From: Turicibacter sp.
Lineage (GTDB): Bacteria > Bacillota_I > Bacilli_A > MOL361 > Turicibacteraceae
Length of the DNA: 38,113 bases
Assembly: GCA_009780245.1 (NCBI GenBank)
Contig: WRAJ01000020.1
Location: 1 to 38,113 of the forward strand
Direction of reading: 5' to 3'
This document shows, piece after piece, positions 15,674 through 24,861 of this stretch. The notes beneath the pieces were generated by a model. It had not been told where the DNA came from. It worked only from the letters and a program-made list of their open reading frames with translations, and made no database searches. The position numbers and the translations under genes are program-made. Position 1 is the first letter of the stretch; the number at the start of each line of letters is the position of its first letter.

Positions 15674-16111
15674 TTGATCAGTGTAACACTAGAAATGAAC
15701 ACCACAGCAACCCGATTTTATGAGTTGTTGCTCACTTCAGTCAAGCATGACATTGAGCAAAAAACAGGGGAGCCCATTGAGCTGAGCGACATACAATCGG
15801 GTTACGTATATGAGAAGCTTTTGACAAATAAGATGGGCAGTCAAGGGGCGGCCAAAACGACGCTAACCCATATCGAACCGCCGCATTTGTATGAAGCTGC
15901 GTTTGATACCGCTCGTGGAACGAACACCGTGACGTATCAAATCACAGAATTAGCTGCGCAGTTAATCGAAGTGACGTATCGTGAAAAATACGAGCCTATT
16001 AATCGGGTTGCCGGGCTTAATCACCGCATCATGAGTTTCTTTTATAACCGATCAAATCGCAAGCGGATGCTTCAGTTACTGCAACAAATGAAGGCGCATT
16101 TGCAGGGGTAG
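15674..16111 (+). CDS. DUF3284 domain-containing protein
   Basis: This 145-residue protein of the DUF3284 family is common beside cellobiose-type PTS genes in Lactobacillales and relatives, with no established function. The fold is probably SRPBCC-like (alternating beta strands with a C-terminal helix that here carries NRSNRKRMLQLLQQM). GGAGG at 15661-15665 lies 8 nt before TTG 15674. The nearby ATG 15667 is out of frame, so a TTG start is required. It is divergent from the MocR gene and close to a celB gene, consistent with a role linked to sugar uptake, but that is context only. Confidence 0.8.
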   Translation: MISVTLEMNTTATRFYELLLTSVKHDIEQKTGEPIELSDIQSGYVYEKLLTNKMGSQGAAKTTLTHIEPPHLYEAAFDTARGTNTVTYQITELAAQLIEVTYREKYEPINRVAGLNHRIMSFFYNRSNRKRMLQLLQQMKAHLQG

Positions 16112-16166
16112 CGGCTGGCATGCGAGTCTTTAGAAAACCAGTTATTAACTAGAAAACAACCGCCCG

Positions 16167-16195
16167 TTGACTTCTAAGCACTGCTGTTATATGCT
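16167..16195 (+). promoter_or_regulatory. Promoter of the serine hydrolase gene
   Basis: TTGACT (16167-16172), a 17-bp spacer and TATGCT (16190-16195), 34 bp before the start codon. Confidence 0.5.
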
Positions 16196-16229
16196 AATAG
16201 CAAATACGAAAATAACGGAGTGATCTAGG

Positions 16230-17366
16230 ATGAAACGTAATTTCGAAGATTTAAAAACACTCATGGACGAGCGAATAGCTGAATTAGGATTTTCAGGCAT
16301 AGACTGTGTGATCTATCAACATCACCAAGAAATTTTTCGTCACGCCGCAGGGTATGGCGACATGGAAAATAAGAGAGCCATTCAACCAGGCCAGATGTGT
16401 AACATCTATTCAGGGACGAAGATGATCACGTGTGTGGCTGGCATGCAGTTGGTTGAAAAAGGAAAAATGATTCTGAGCGAGCCCCTCCATCATTACCTGC
16501 CTGAGTTTAAGGACATGGTCGTGAAGCACGGCACATTCGTGGTGCAGCCGGCGAAAAAGCCGATTCGCGTGGTGGATGTGTTTACGATGACCGCGGGAAT
16601 TAGTTACGACCTGGATACGCCACACGTGCGAAAACTGATGGCGGAAACGGGTGGAGACTTCAATACCCGAGACTTAGTGCGCGCCATTGCCAAGGAACCG
16701 TTACTATTTGAACCCGGTGAAGGCTGGAATTATAGTTATTGTCACGACGTGTTGGGCGCGTTAATCGAAGTGATAAGCGGGATGACATTTGGCGATTACC
16801 TGCGAAAAAATATCTTCGAGCCGCTTGGGATGAAGGATGCCACCTTTACCTTGGGTAAGTCGAAACGAGATAAACTTTATCCGCAATACCAGTACGATTC
16901 AGCCACGAAATCGGTCACGCGCGCCACGGATGACTGTTTAGGACGCGCTGGTACCAGACACGAAAGCGGCGGCGGTGGGCTGATCATGTCAGCAGATGAC
17001 TACATTTTATTTGCGGATGCGTTAGCGTGCGACGGTGTGGGCAAGAGCGGGGCAAGGATCATTTCATCCCGGTCACTTGATCTGATGACCACACCACAGC
17101 TAAGCGGACAAGCATTGGCGGATTTCCGAAAAATGATGCCGTCGCCTGGTTACGGTTACGGACTAGGCGTCGGTGTGTACTTTGACCCGGCAGCATCGCT
17201 CGTCTTGTTACCAAAGGGTTCGTTTGGCTGGGGCGGACTCGGGGGAGTGCAAAACTTGATTGACCGTGAAAATAAGCTGTCGTACTACGTGTCGCAACAT
17301 TTGCTACATAGCCCAAAAAGTTTGATCAGCTCACGTATGAAAAACGTGTTATACGCCAATCTATAA
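16230..17366 (+). CDS. Beta-lactamase-family serine hydrolase (class C / esterase type)
   Basis: This 378-residue serine hydrolase belongs to the penicillin-binding-protein-like beta-lactamase family (Pfam PF00144). The nucleophile motif SxxK is SGTK in NIYSGTKMITCVAG, the second motif (Y-x-N position) is in WNYSYCHDVLGALIE, and a glycine-rich GGGGLIMSADDY segment is typical of the family. There is no signal peptide or lipobox, so a cytoplasmic esterase or peptidase role is more likely than beta-lactam resistance. The substrate cannot be predicted. GGAG precedes the ATG, and the gene appears monocistronic, followed by the infC promoter. Confidence 0.88.
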   Translation: MKRNFEDLKTLMDERIAELGFSGIDCVIYQHHQEIFRHAAGYGDMENKRAIQPGQMCNIYSGTKMITCVAGMQLVEKGKMILSEPLHHYLPEFKDMVVKHGTFVVQPAKKPIRVVDVFTMTAGISYDLDTPHVRKLMAETGGDFNTRDLVRAIAKEPLLFEPGEGWNYSYCHDVLGALIEVISGMTFGDYLRKNIFEPLGMKDATFTLGKSKRDKLYPQYQYDSATKSVTRATDDCLGRAGTRHESGGGGLIMSADDYILFADALACDGVGKSGARIISSRSLDLMTTPQLSGQALADFRKMMPSPGYGYGLGVGVYFDPAASLVLLPKGSFGWGGLGGVQNLIDRENKLSYYVSQHLLHSPKSLISSRMKNVLYANL

Positions 17367-17395
17367 GTATCGTAGTCGTCATAACAAAGAAGTCC

Positions 17396-17424
17396 TTGAC
17401 TTTTCGACTGTGAGATGCTATTAT
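17396..17424 (+). promoter_or_regulatory. Promoter of infC-rpmI-rplT
   Basis: TTGACT (17396-17401), a 17-bp spacer and TATTAT (17419-17424), with an extended TG element. This strong promoter drives a leader of about 200 nt. Confidence 0.75.
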
Positions 17425-17430
17425 ATACCA

Positions 17431-17597
17431 ATCAGACAAATTAATTGTGGAAAGAAGAAACCCATTCTCACCTGATTGACGTTCGTGTCAATAGGTTTAT
17501 GTCACGAAAATGTCTTCATTTGTCTCTTTGTAGACGATTGTACATTTTACTTATGACTTTAGCACGGGTGCCTTTTTGCACGCGTGTTTTCTTTTGC
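17431..17597 (+). promoter_or_regulatory. infC leader with attenuator (L20 leader type)
   Basis: The untranslated leader contains a hairpin TTGAC/GTCAA near 17480-17495 and ends in an intrinsic terminator. There CACG-g-GTGC (17563-17571) pairs with GCAC-g-CGTG (17578-17586), followed by TTTTCTTTT. In B. subtilis this operon is repressed when ribosomal protein L20 binds the leader and favours premature termination. Position, size and terminator match that arrangement; the L20-binding fold itself was not traced base by base. Confidence 0.65.
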
Positions 17598-17631
17598 ATG
17601 AAATTGAGCTGAAAGATAACGGAGGTGAAGG

Positions 17632-18177
17632 ATCATAAACAGACGTGGAAATACAAAACCGCCACAAAGGGATACAACCCCTATCAACGAAAGAATTCGT
17701 GCGCATGAAATGCTAGTTGTCGGGCCTAATAAAGAGCAACTTGGCTTAATGAAAAAAGCCGACGCTTTGAATTTGGCTGCTGAGAAAAACATGGACTTAG
17801 TTTGTGTGGCTCCTACGGCAGACCCAGCTGTGTGTCGTATTATGGACTACGGTAAGTACAAATACGAAAAGCAACGTCATGAGCGTGAATCACGCAAGAA
17901 ACAAGTAACCGTCTCGCTAAAAGAAGTTAGGCTTTCTGCTAACATCGAAGATCACGATTTCAATACGAAATTAAAGAACGCGAGAAAGTTCTTGGAAAAA
18001 GGCGACAAAGTAAAAGCAAGCGTACGATTTAGAGGTCGTGAGATTGCGAATACGAAGTTTGGACATGCTGTCTTAAAGCGCTTCGCAGAAGAATGCGAAG
18101 ATTTAGCAGATGTTGAAGCAATGCCGAAAATGGACGGTCGTCAAATGTTCTTGACGCTAGCGCCAAAGAAAAAGTAA
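17632..18177 (+). CDS. infC: Translation initiation factor IF-3 (non-canonical start codon)
   Basis: IF3 prevents premature 50S joining and proofreads initiation codons. The N-terminal linker domain ([22 protein letters not shown]) and C-terminal domain ([47 protein letters not shown]) are complete only if translation begins upstream of ATG 17710. Between the in-frame TGA at 17626-17628 and that ATG there is no ATG, GTG or TTG. ATC 17632 (6 nt after GGAGG) or ATA 17635 (9 nt) must start the protein, giving (M)INRRGNTK. Rare start codons on infC are known to let IF3 regulate its own synthesis. Confidence 0.95.
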   Translation: MINRRGNTKPPQRDTTPINERIRAHEMLVVGPNKEQLGLMKKADALNLAAEKNMDLVCVAPTADPAVCRIMDYGKYKYEKQRHERESRKKQVTVSLKEVRLSANIEDHDFNTKLKNARKFLEKGDKVKASVRFRGREIANTKFGHAVLKRFAEECEDLADVEAMPKMDGRQMFLTLAPKKK

Positions 18178-18295
18178 TTCCCCACGACGAAGGAGTGGTA
18201 GGAATCACTTTCGAGACAGGAGCTCGATGACGAAGGAATCGTTAGCGACGAACCTGAAAAGTAGTAACACAATAATACACTAGAGGTGAAAGAAA

Positions 18296-18493
18296 ATGCC
18301 TAAGATGAAAACACACCGTGGATCAGCAAAAAGATTCAAAAGAACTGGTTCAGGGAAACTTAAAAGACATCAAGCATACACGAGCCATTTAGCTCAAAAC
18401 AAAACAACAAAGCAAAAGAGACAACTTGCAAAAGCAACGACTGTTTCAAGCGGAGATTACAAGCGTATCAAAGATATGCTATACAATTTATAA
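18296..18493 (+). CDS. rpmI: 50S ribosomal protein L35
   Basis: This 65-residue basic protein ([20 protein letters not shown]) is the classic L35 sequence and the second gene of the infC-rpmI-rplT operon. The start ATG follows AGAGGTG. The 118-bp spacer after infC contains two GACGAAGGA motifs but no terminator. Confidence 0.98.
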   Translation: MPKMKTHRGSAKRFKRTGSGKLKRHQAYTSHLAQNKTTKQKRQLAKATTVSSGDYKRIKDMLYNL

Positions 18494-18569
18494 TCAATCA
18501 TAACGATAATTTAAAAGATGATATTTGGATGAAATTGAATCATTCCAAACAACTAGGAGTTGACACACA

Positions 18570-18929
18570 ATGGCAAGAGTAAAAGGTGGAACAGTTGCCC
18601 GCAAGCGCCGTAAAAAAATATTAAAGTTAGCGAAAGGGTATTTCGGATCAAAGCACCGTCTATATAAAACAGCTAACGAGCAAGTCATGCGTTCATTACA
18701 ATACGCATACCGAGACAGACGTCAAAGAAAACGTGACTTCCGTAAATTATGGATCACAAGAATCAACGCGGCTGCGCGTATGAACGGTTTATCATATAGT
18801 AAATTCATGCACGGATTAAAGCTAGCTGAAATCGACATTAACCGTAAAATGTTAGCTCAAATTGCAATTAGCGATCGGGAAGCATTTACGCAAATTGCAG
18901 ATCAAGCAAAAGCAGCAATGGCTAAATAA
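18570..18929 (+). CDS. rplT: 50S ribosomal protein L20
   Basis: This 119-residue L20 ([29 protein letters not shown]) has the long basic N-terminal helix that binds 23S rRNA and also the operon leader for autoregulation. It is the third gene of the operon; its start follows AGGAG, and a strong terminator comes right after the stop codon. Confidence 0.98.
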   Translation: MARVKGGTVARKRRKKILKLAKGYFGSKHRLYKTANEQVMRSLQYAYRDRRQRKRDFRKLWITRINAAARMNGLSYSKFMHGLKLAEIDINRKMLAQIAISDREAFTQIADQAKAAMAK

Positions 18930-18930
18930 G

Positions 18931-18954
18931 ACCTCGAGAAAATCGAGGTTTTTT
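18931..18954 (+). terminator. Terminator of infC-rpmI-rplT
   Basis: ACCTCGA (18931-18937) pairs with TCGAGGT (18943-18949) around a short A-rich loop, followed by six T's. Confidence 0.92.
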
Positions 18955-19002
18955 AAATGCAAAATTCCCTATAAGCTCAAATATAGTGGCAAAGTAGGGA
19001 AA

Positions 19003-19854
19003 TTATTCCCTATTTCTCTCTCCTGAGACCGATGATAGGGAATTCGCCTCATTCGCTTCAAAACGGCTCATCACCGACCCAACCACCAGACCAGTGATCA
19101 AGCACAAAGCGGCAACCAAATTTGAACCGAAATCTCTTGGTACAATCAGAGCCGTCGACGCTAACACGAGCCCTAAAATGATGTGATAAACCATCGCATA
19201 GGCGACCCTTAATAAATAGCTAACTAGTTTAGCCGTCAGGATCACCGCTAACAGCCCCCCGATCGCAACCGGGAACAGAACAGCCAGATCCACATGACTG
19301 ATCGCTTCGGTTAGGGGTAAGTATAACCCGAGATGCATGAGGAAATTGGACGGGCTTAACCCCGGGAAGGTGACGCCGAGCCCGATAATGCCGCCGCTTG
19401 TGACCCACTGGAGAATGCTGACGTTAGCCGGATGGCCAACCTCAGAGGTTGTAGCGGGAAATCCATGTGATAAGAGTAGAAAAGCCCCGATGGCGACACC
19501 AATGGCTAACACGACGTGGAAAGGGTCGCGCCCTTTGGCCCCGGTTTGCCGAACAAGCGCACCGAAGACGCCGAGCATGCAGCCGACGAAAAACACGCTG
19601 ATTTCGGCCAAGTTGTGCGTCAGGAAGTAGCTGAGCACGTGAGATAACAAGAAAACACCAAACAGCCCACCAGCCAAAACAGGCAGAAAAAATTTCAGAT
19701 TCGCGACAAAGTCCTTCTTTATATCGGAGACGAATGTAATCAACGGTTCGTAAATGCCAAAAATGGCTGCTAGTGCTCCGCCGCTTAACCCAGGCAAAAC
19801 AGCTCCCATCCCAATGAAAATCCCTTTAATAAAATTAACGATCGTCTTTTTCAA
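19003..19854 (-). CDS. DUF368-family membrane protein (PopT-like undecaprenyl-phosphate carrier)
   Basis: This polytopic membrane protein of about 283 residues carries the DUF368 hallmarks GMGAVLPGLSGGALAAIFGIYE near the N-terminus and the mirrored GVTFPGLSPSNFLMHLGLY in the second half. DUF368 proteins (PopT) were recently linked, with the DedA protein UptA, to return of undecaprenyl phosphate across the membrane for cell-wall synthesis. The function here is taken from that family knowledge. AGGAG lies 10 nt before TTG 19854, the chosen start; TTG 19878 would place the ribosome binding site inside the gene. It is convergent with rplT and divergent from ogt. A short hairpin (TAGGGAA/TTCCCTA) overlaps its stop. 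Confidence 0.85.
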   Translation of the reverse strand: MKKTIVNFIKGIFIGMGAVLPGLSGGALAAIFGIYEPLITFVSDIKKDFVANLKFFLPVLAGGLFGVFLLSHVLSYFLTHNLAEISVFFVGCMLGVFGALVRQTGAKGRDPFHVVLAIGVAIGAFLLLSHGFPATTSEVGHPANVSILQWVTSGGIIGLGVTFPGLSPSNFLMHLGLYLPLTEAISHVDLAVLFPVAIGGLLAVILTAKLVSYLLRVAYAMVYHIILGLVLASTALIVPRDFGSNLVAALCLITGLVVGSVMSRFEANEANSLSSVSGERNRE

Positions 19855-19936
19855 AATAACCACGCTCCTACTATTCAAGCTTACGCAAAAGTGGTAGAAT
19901 ATAGACTGAACAAGTTAGAATTAAAGGGTGATTCCG

Positions 19937-20404
19937 ATGTATAAATGGACCTATCAAACCGAAGTCGGTGCGGTGACGATCGGCGCAGACGCGCACAGCA
20001 TCACGTATTTAAAGACTCACGATGCCTACGCGGCCGAATTAAAAGAATCCGCCTTAATTAAGAAGGCTTATTTACAACTAACTGAATATTTGTCTGGCGA
20101 GCGTTGCGACTTTGACTTGCCCCTGGCGCCAAAAGGCACGGCCTTTCAGAAGCTGGTCTGGGAAGCATCGGGGACCGTTCCATATGGAAAAACGGTGACG
20201 TACAAGCAATTAGCTGAAACAATCGGGATGCCACAGGCAGTGCGGGCCGTCGGTGCAGCAAACGGCAAAAATCCCATCTATATCGTGATCCCGTGTCACC
20301 GGGTGATTGGCAGTAACGGCAGTCTCACGGGATACGGCGGCGGTTTGGAAATGAAAGATAAACTATTGAAATTGGAAGGAGTGGCTGTGTCATGGAGGTT
20401 ATAA
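19937..20404 (+). CDS. ogt: Methylated-DNA-[protein]-cysteine S-methyltransferase
   Basis: This suicide repair protein moves the methyl group from O6-methylguanine or O4-methylthymine to its own cysteine. The active-site motif IPCHRVIG holds C120, followed by the [20 protein letters not shown] helix-turn segment; [12 protein letters not shown] and [13 protein letters not shown] form the DNA-binding helix-turn-helix and Arg finger region. ATG 19937 is preferred over the in-frame GTG 19928, which overlaps the AAAGGGTG ribosome binding site. The gene overlaps the start of ispH by 13 bp, so the two are translationally coupled. Confidence 0.94.
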   Translation: MYKWTYQTEVGAVTIGADAHSITYLKTHDAYAAELKESALIKKAYLQLTEYLSGERCDFDLPLAPKGTAFQKLVWEASGTVPYGKTVTYKQLAETIGMPQAVRAVGAANGKNPIYIVIPCHRVIGSNGSLTGYGGGLEMKDKLLKLEGVAVSWRL

Positions 20405-21333
20405 AAATTACCCCTCGTGGTTATTGTCATGGGGTTGTAACGGCGCTTAATATGGTGACGAAGGCGATGGCAGATGAAACCGTGCCAAAGCCGATTCACA
20501 TTTTGGGGATGGTCGTGCATAATGCGCATTTGACGGAGGCGTTTGAAAGGGAAGGGGTTATCACGGTAGATGGTATTGGTAAGACGCGCTTTCAGTTACT
20601 AGATGAGATTGAATCAGGAACAGTCGTGTTCACGGCGCACGGGATTAGCCCTGAGGTGAAAGAAAAGGCTCACGAGAAAGGGCTGCACTGCATCGATGCG
20701 AGTTGCAAGGACGTTGTCAAGACGCACGGGATTATTTTGGATCATGTACAGCGCGGTTTTGATGTGATTTATGTGGGGAAAAAAGGGCACCCTGAAACCG
20801 AGGGGTGTCTGGGATTAAGCGCGACAGGCATTCACCTGATTGAAAACACGGAAGATTTAGCTCAGCTAGAAATGACGAACATGGACATTATCATTACGAA
20901 TCAAACGACCTTATCCTCGTGGGACGTCAGCGTGCTAGCAGAGGCGATTATCGCCAAATTTCCAACCGCTACTTTCATTAAAGAAGTTTGTAACGCAACC
21001 CTAATTCGCCAAGAAGCGGTCGCGACCATGGCTCGTGCAGCCGATCTAACCATCGTCGTCGGGGATCCGAAAAGTAATAACACGAAACGTCTGGTGCAAA
21101 TTTCAGAAGTTCATGCCGGGACGCCAGGGCTGAGGATCGGGAGCTTGGCGGACTTAGACTTAGCTAGACTGGCTGGCGTGGAAACGGTCGCCGTGACATC
21201 CGGCGCGTCAACACCAACGGTCATGACAAAGGAAGTCATTGAATTTCTAGAGCAGTACGATCCGGAAGACGCGTCGACCCACGACACGACTTCAAAGATT
21301 GACTTGGAACGGATTTTAATGCGCAAACGATAA
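20392..21333 (+). CDS. ispH: 4-Hydroxy-3-methylbut-2-enyl diphosphate reductase
   Basis: IspH (LytB) performs the last step of the MEP isoprenoid pathway, reducing HMBPP to IPP and DMAPP with a 4Fe-4S cluster. The three cluster cysteines are C12 (PRGYCHGV), C105 (DASCKDVV) and C200 (KEVCNATL). [10 protein letters not shown] carries a conserved His and VTSGASTPT the substrate-binding Ser/Thr cluster. Length (313 residues) is normal. Its presence shows a MEP pathway, as in Bacillaceae, rather than the mevalonate pathway used by most Lactobacillales. Confidence 0.96.
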   Translation: MEVIKITPRGYCHGVVTALNMVTKAMADETVPKPIHILGMVVHNAHLTEAFEREGVITVDGIGKTRFQLLDEIESGTVVFTAHGISPEVKEKAHEKGLHCIDASCKDVVKTHGIILDHVQRGFDVIYVGKKGHPETEGCLGLSATGIHLIENTEDLAQLEMTNMDIIITNQTTLSSWDVSVLAEAIIAKFPTATFIKEVCNATLIRQEAVATMARAADLTIVVGDPKSNNTKRLVQISEVHAGTPGLRIGSLADLDLARLAGVETVAVTSGASTPTVMTKEVIEFLEQYDPEDASTHDTTSKIDLERILMRKR

Positions 21334-21354
21334 AATTTACGAGGAATGGTTAAT

Positions 21355-21711
21355 ATGTTAAACGTTGTGATTTACCCAAAGTGTGGGACGTGCCGAAATG
21401 CTGTGAAATGGTTTGAGGAAAAAGGGACGGCCTTTGTAAAACGCCACATTGTGGATGAAAGATTAAGCGCTGTTGAGCTTAAAGCGATTCATAGCAAATC
21501 TGGTTTGCCAATCAAAAGATTTTTCAATACGAGTGGCATGAGATATCGCGAACTAGTATTAAAAGATAAATTGCCTAATATGACCGACGATGAGTGCTAC
21601 GCGCTACTTGCAACAGATGGGATGCTGGTAAAACGCCCACTTGTTTATCACGAAGACGGCCGAGTGACATTGGGGTTTAAGGCCGATGAGTATGAGTTAG
21701 TGTGGCAATAA
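21355..21711 (+). CDS. ArsC/Spx-family thioredoxin-fold protein (YffB/YusI-like)
   Basis: This 118-residue protein of the ArsC family has a redox motif C-G-T-C near the N-terminus (YPKCGTCRNAVKWFEE) and the KRPLVYHEDGRVTLGF segment near the C-terminus. It resembles the arsenate-reductase-related branch rather than true Spx, because the RNA-polymerase-contact features of Spx are not evident. No arsenic genes are nearby, so arsenate reduction should not be assumed. GAGG lies 10 nt before ATG 21355; ATG 21346 is too close to it. It follows ispH directly and is probably in the same transcript. Confidence 0.8.
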   Translation: MLNVVIYPKCGTCRNAVKWFEEKGTAFVKRHIVDERLSAVELKAIHSKSGLPIKRFFNTSGMRYRELVLKDKLPNMTDDECYALLATDGMLVKRPLVYHEDGRVTLGFKADEYELVWQ

Positions 21712-21772
21712 ACTAAAAGTCAAACAAAAATTAAGCATTTCTTATCAAACACTAAATCTGGAGGTTGAAACC

Positions 21773-22225
21773 ATGAAGTATAACGAAAAAATTGTCTCAA
21801 ACGCATTAACGATCAGAGAGCTCGCCACCGATGAATTAGCACGTGCCTTTCCAGTTATCAGTCAGCTACGGCCTCATCTTACTTTAGAAGAATACGTTGC
21901 GATGGTAAAACAGATGAAAGAACGTGGCTATCAAGTGATTTGTCTGTTTAAAAATGAGCAGGTGTTAGCTTATGCAGGTGTTGTAAGAAGGCTCAATCTT
22001 TACGACGGCGATCACTTGTGGGTAGATGATTTAGTGACCGACGAAAACAACCGTGGTGAAGGTTATGGTGAATTATTACTCGCTGCTGTTGAAACTTTTG
22101 CAAAAGAAAATGGATTAGGATGTGTCGCACTGTCTTCCGGCTTTCAAAGACAAAGTGCGCACAAATTCTATGAAAAGACGATGAAGTATGCAAAGTTAAG
22201 CTACCTCTTTAAGAAAGATGTGTAA
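21773..22225 (+). CDS. GNAT-family N-acetyltransferase
   Basis: This 150-residue protein has the GNAT core. A beta strand LWVDDLVTDENN leads into the acetyl-CoA pyrophosphate loop RGEGYGELLLAAVE, and FQRQSAHKFYEK matches motif B. The substrate is unknown. GGAGG precedes the ATG, and the gene lies 61 bp after the ArsC-like gene. Confidence 0.88.
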   Translation: MKYNEKIVSNALTIRELATDELARAFPVISQLRPHLTLEEYVAMVKQMKERGYQVICLFKNEQVLAYAGVVRRLNLYDGDHLWVDDLVTDENNRGEGYGELLLAAVETFAKENGLGCVALSSGFQRQSAHKFYEKTMKYAKLSYLFKKDV

Positions 22226-22253
22226 AAGCCATGTAATTACTAGCAATAAATGG

Positions 22254-22289
22254 TATACTTATAAGTGATAACTGCGCCTTTCTTGGCGC
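22254..22289 (+). promoter_or_regulatory. cshB promoter and 5' UTR hairpin
   Basis: TATACT (22254-22259) is preceded by TG one base away (extended -10), with no clear -35. A GC-rich hairpin, GCGCC (22274-22278) with GGCGC (22285-22289) around TTTCTT, sits at the very start of the mRNA, just before the AAGGAAG ribosome binding site. It may stabilise the message or tune translation of a helicase that often acts in the cold; that is inference. Confidence 0.45.
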
Positions 22290-22308
22290 GCTAATAAGGA
22301 AGATTAAC

Positions 22309-23610
22309 ATGAACGTAACCGATTTAAAAGTAAAACCGTACATCAAAGCGGCTCTAGAAGATTTAAACTTCACCGAGCTCACACAAATTCAGCAAGAGGT
22401 CATCCCCCTGGCCTTAAAGAAAATAGATATCATTGGCCAATCGCAAACCGGAAGCGGGAAAACGCATGCCTTTTTAATCCCGATTTTTGAGTCGTTAAAC
22501 GAAGCCGAGCAGAAGGTCCAAGTCATTATCACCACACCGACGCGCGAACTAGCGGAGCAAATTTATCAAGTGGCACAGCACATCGCGTCGTTTTCAGAAG
22601 CGCCCATCGCCATCGCCCGTTACATGGGTGGAACGGATAAAGAGCGCTCGTTAGCAAAATTAAAGACGCAACCACAGATTGTCATTGGAACACCGGGCCG
22701 CATCAAGGATTTAGCCATTAACGAACGGGCGCTACTGGTTCATACCGCTAAAACGTTTGTCATTGATGAAGCGGATATGACATTGGAAGCGGGATTTTTA
22801 CAAGACATCGATCAAATCGCAGGTACGATGGATAAAAGGTTGCAAATGATGGTCTTTTCAGCGACGATTCCAGTGGGGCTCAAGCCATTTTTAAAGAAAT
22901 ACATGCAAGCGCCGCAGCACATTCATATTTCGCCGAGGCAACAAACAGCCGTGAAGATTGAGCATATCCTATACCCGACAAAGCACCGCCCGAGAATCGA
23001 AGTGCTAAAAAAGGTGCTCCCGGCACTCAATCCGTACCTTGCGGTAGTCTTCGCCAACACGAAAAAAAGCGCTGCCGACATCTCACGAGAGCTGACGGCA
23101 GCCGGGTTTAAAGTCGGAGAAATTCACGGTGATTTAGACCCACGTAAACGTCGCCAGATGATGAACCGCATTCGTAACTTGGAATTCCAGTACATCGTGG
23201 CAACCGACATTGCCGCACGGGGAATTGACATCGAAGGGATTAGCCACGTCATCAACTTTGAACTTCCGGCTGATTTGGAGTTTTATATTCACCGAACCGG
23301 AAGAACTGCACGTGGTGCCTTTGATGGCGTTGCGATCACGTTATTTGATACAGGCGAGGAAGAAGCTTTGTTACAACTCGAAGCACGCGGCATCAGTTTT
23401 GCCTACAAAGAACTCGACAACTCTGGGGAATTGGTCGATACAAACACAAGAAATCGCCGTGTCTCAAGAGTGAAGCAAGAAAATGAAATCGACAAAATAG
23501 CCAAAGCGAAAGTCCGCAAACCAAAGAAAGTTTCACCGGGGTATAAGAAAAAAATGAAGTTTCAGATGGATACAATCCGTCGTCAAGAGAAGCGAAAAAG
23601 GAGACCATAA
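22309..23610 (+). CDS. cshB: DEAD-box ATP-dependent RNA helicase (CshB-type)
   Basis: This 433-residue helicase is close in length to B. subtilis CshB, which works in cold adaptation and RNA turnover. Motifs in order are Q motif [12 protein letters not shown], motif I SQTGSGKT, Ia [14 protein letters not shown], motif II DEAD (FVIDEADM), motif III FSAT, then [11 protein letters not shown] and HRTGRTAR in the second RecA domain. A Lys/Arg-rich tail likely binds RNA. The order ispH ... cshB-nfo matches the yqfP-yqfR-yqfS region of B. subtilis, supporting the symbol. The nfo start codon follows its stop by one base. Confidence 0.93.
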   Translation: MNVTDLKVKPYIKAALEDLNFTELTQIQQEVIPLALKKIDIIGQSQTGSGKTHAFLIPIFESLNEAEQKVQVIITTPTRELAEQIYQVAQHIASFSEAPIAIARYMGGTDKERSLAKLKTQPQIVIGTPGRIKDLAINERALLVHTAKTFVIDEADMTLEAGFLQDIDQIAGTMDKRLQMMVFSATIPVGLKPFLKKYMQAPQHIHISPRQQTAVKIEHILYPTKHRPRIEVLKKVLPALNPYLAVVFANTKKSAADISRELTAAGFKVGEIHGDLDPRKRRQMMNRIRNLEFQYIVATDIAARGIDIEGISHVINFELPADLEFYIHRTGRTARGAFDGVAITLFDTGEEEALLQLEARGISFAYKELDNSGELVDTNTRNRRVSRVKQENEIDKIAKAKVRKPKKVSPGYKKKMKFQMDTIRRQEKRKRRP

Positions 23611-23611
23611 C

Positions 23612-24508
23612 ATGCTAAAAATCGGATCTCACGTAGGAATGTCAGGAAAAAAAATGCTGGTCGCTGCTGTTGAAGAAGCCATGTCGTACGAGGCTAACTC
23701 GTTTATGATTTACACCGGTGCCCCACAAAACACACGAAGAAAACCCATCGAAGAATTAAACATCGAAGCGGGCTGGGAGTTGATGCGCACAAACGGCTTC
23801 GACGAGATCATCGTTCACGCCCCGTATATCATCAACCTCGCCAATACAATCAAACCAGAAACGTTTGAGCTCGCCACAGAATTCCTAGCAAAAGAAGTGC
23901 AGCGCTCAGAAGCCATTGGCGCGAAAACGATCGTCTTGCACCCAGGTGCACACGTCGGAGCAGGCGTGGAAGCCGGTCTTGACCGCATCGTCGAAGGGCT
24001 GAACATGGTCCTGCGCGAAGACATGACCATCACCATCGCCCTTGAAACCATGGCTGGCAAAGGGACAGAGCTGGGACGAAGCTTTGAGGAATTAGCCTAT
24101 ATCATTAATAACGTTCGACTGAGTGATAAATTGATGGTCTGCTTCGATACTTGTCACGTTCACGATGCAGGCTACGATATTGTCAATGATTTTGACGGTG
24201 TAATGGCAGAATTTGACCGTATCGTGGGTGTGAATAAAATCGCTGTTTTCCATATTAACGACAGCAAAAACACCGTTGGAGCCAAAAAGGATCGTCACGA
24301 AAACATCGGTTTCGGTGAAATCGGGTGGCAAGCACTAGAGTATATCGTTCATCATCCTTCGTATGCTCATATCACAAAAATATTAGAAACACCTTACGTA
24401 CCAACTTTCGCCGATGTAAAACAAAAAAACGCGCCTTATCAATATGAAATTGCGATGCTAAGATCGCGCGTGTTTGATAAAGAGTTGAAGAAAAAGATGG
24501 CTGAATAA
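23612..24508 (+). CDS. nfo: Deoxyribonuclease IV (endonuclease IV)
   Basis: This AP endonuclease of the Xyl-isomerase-like TIM-barrel family cleaves 5' of abasic sites in base-excision repair. Zn-ligand segments are visible in order: [76 protein letters not shown] and ILETPY. Length (298 residues) is normal. AAAGGAG precedes the ATG. It is co-transcribed with cshB, and its stop codon lies within a terminator stem. Confidence 0.96.
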   Translation: MLKIGSHVGMSGKKMLVAAVEEAMSYEANSFMIYTGAPQNTRRKPIEELNIEAGWELMRTNGFDEIIVHAPYIINLANTIKPETFELATEFLAKEVQRSEAIGAKTIVLHPGAHVGAGVEAGLDRIVEGLNMVLREDMTITIALETMAGKGTELGRSFEELAYIINNVRLSDKLMVCFDTCHVHDAGYDIVNDFDGVMAEFDRIVGVNKIAVFHINDSKNTVGAKKDRHENIGFGEIGWQALEYIVHHPSYAHITKILETPYVPTFADVKQKNAPYQYEIAMLRSRVFDKELKKKMAE

Positions 24509-24525
24509 AACAGCGATCTTTTTTT
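24494..24525 (+). terminator. Terminator of cshB-nfo overlapping the nfo stop
   Basis: AAGAT-g-GCTG (24494-24503) pairs with CAGC-g-ATCTT (24511-24520), followed by T's to 24525. Confidence 0.8.
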
Positions 24526-24528
24526 GTA

Positions 24529-24572
24529 TAACGCTTTCTCATACTATCATCGACGAACAGGTAACGCTTTCT
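24529..24572. promoter_or_regulatory. Two direct repeats upstream of peptide-binding lipoprotein 1 (operator candidates)
   Basis: TAACGCTTTCT occurs at 24529-24539 and 24562-24572, exactly 33 bp (three helical turns) apart. The second copy sits 44 bp before the -35 box. The paralogous gene has TAACGTTTTCA at exactly the same distance from its promoter. The core resembles a degenerate CcpA cre site. Confidence 0.45.
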
Positions 24573-24606
24573 ATACGAAAAAACATGATTTTCTTCGATT
24601 TAGGGG

Positions 24607-24635
24607 TTGCAATCTCACTGATTTTCTGGTAGATT
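24607..24635 (+). promoter_or_regulatory. Promoter of peptide-binding lipoprotein 1
   Basis: TTGCAA (24607-24612), a 17-bp spacer and TAGATT (24630-24635), with TG one base before the -10. The paralogous promoter at 26755-26783 has the same -35 and spacer length and nine identical spacer bases next to the -10 (GATTTTCTGG). Confidence 0.65.
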
Positions 24636-24641
24636 ACTGCC

Positions 24642-24850
24642 TTAACAACTCAAAAGTGATTTTGAGTTGTTGGTAAAAACTTAAATAGCTATGGTTTAAA
24701 CCGCACTAAAAATATTCAAGTAAGAATATGTTTGCAAGAATACAGGAATCACATTCAAGGTCACTAACAACCTTGGTCAAATGTCCTCTTTCAACGGGAC
24801 ATTGGGAATCTTCTGTATATTTTTAGAGCGGTTTTTCTGTACCTAAAAAA
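24642..24850 (+). ncRNA. Structured 5' leader RNA, copy 1 (candidate riboswitch or attenuator)
   Basis: The predicted fold begins with P0, AACAACTCAAAA (24644-24655) with TTTTGAGTTGTT (24660-24671). The linker AAATAGCTAT follows. P1 pairs AAACCGC-a-CTAAAAATA (24698-24714) with TATTTTTAG-a-GCGGTTT (24818-24834). Inside lie helix P1b ATACAG/CTGTAT (24740-24745 with 24813-24818), P3 CAAGG/CCTTG (24756-24760 with 24771-24775) and P4 AATGTCC/GGACATT (24780-24786 with 24797-24803). P1 is followed by five U's, so it may double as a terminator. The single-stranded GGAATCACATTCAAGGT is identical in the second leader. I recognise no known riboswitch family. Confidence 0.7.
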
Positions 24851-24861
24851 GGAGAATGATG

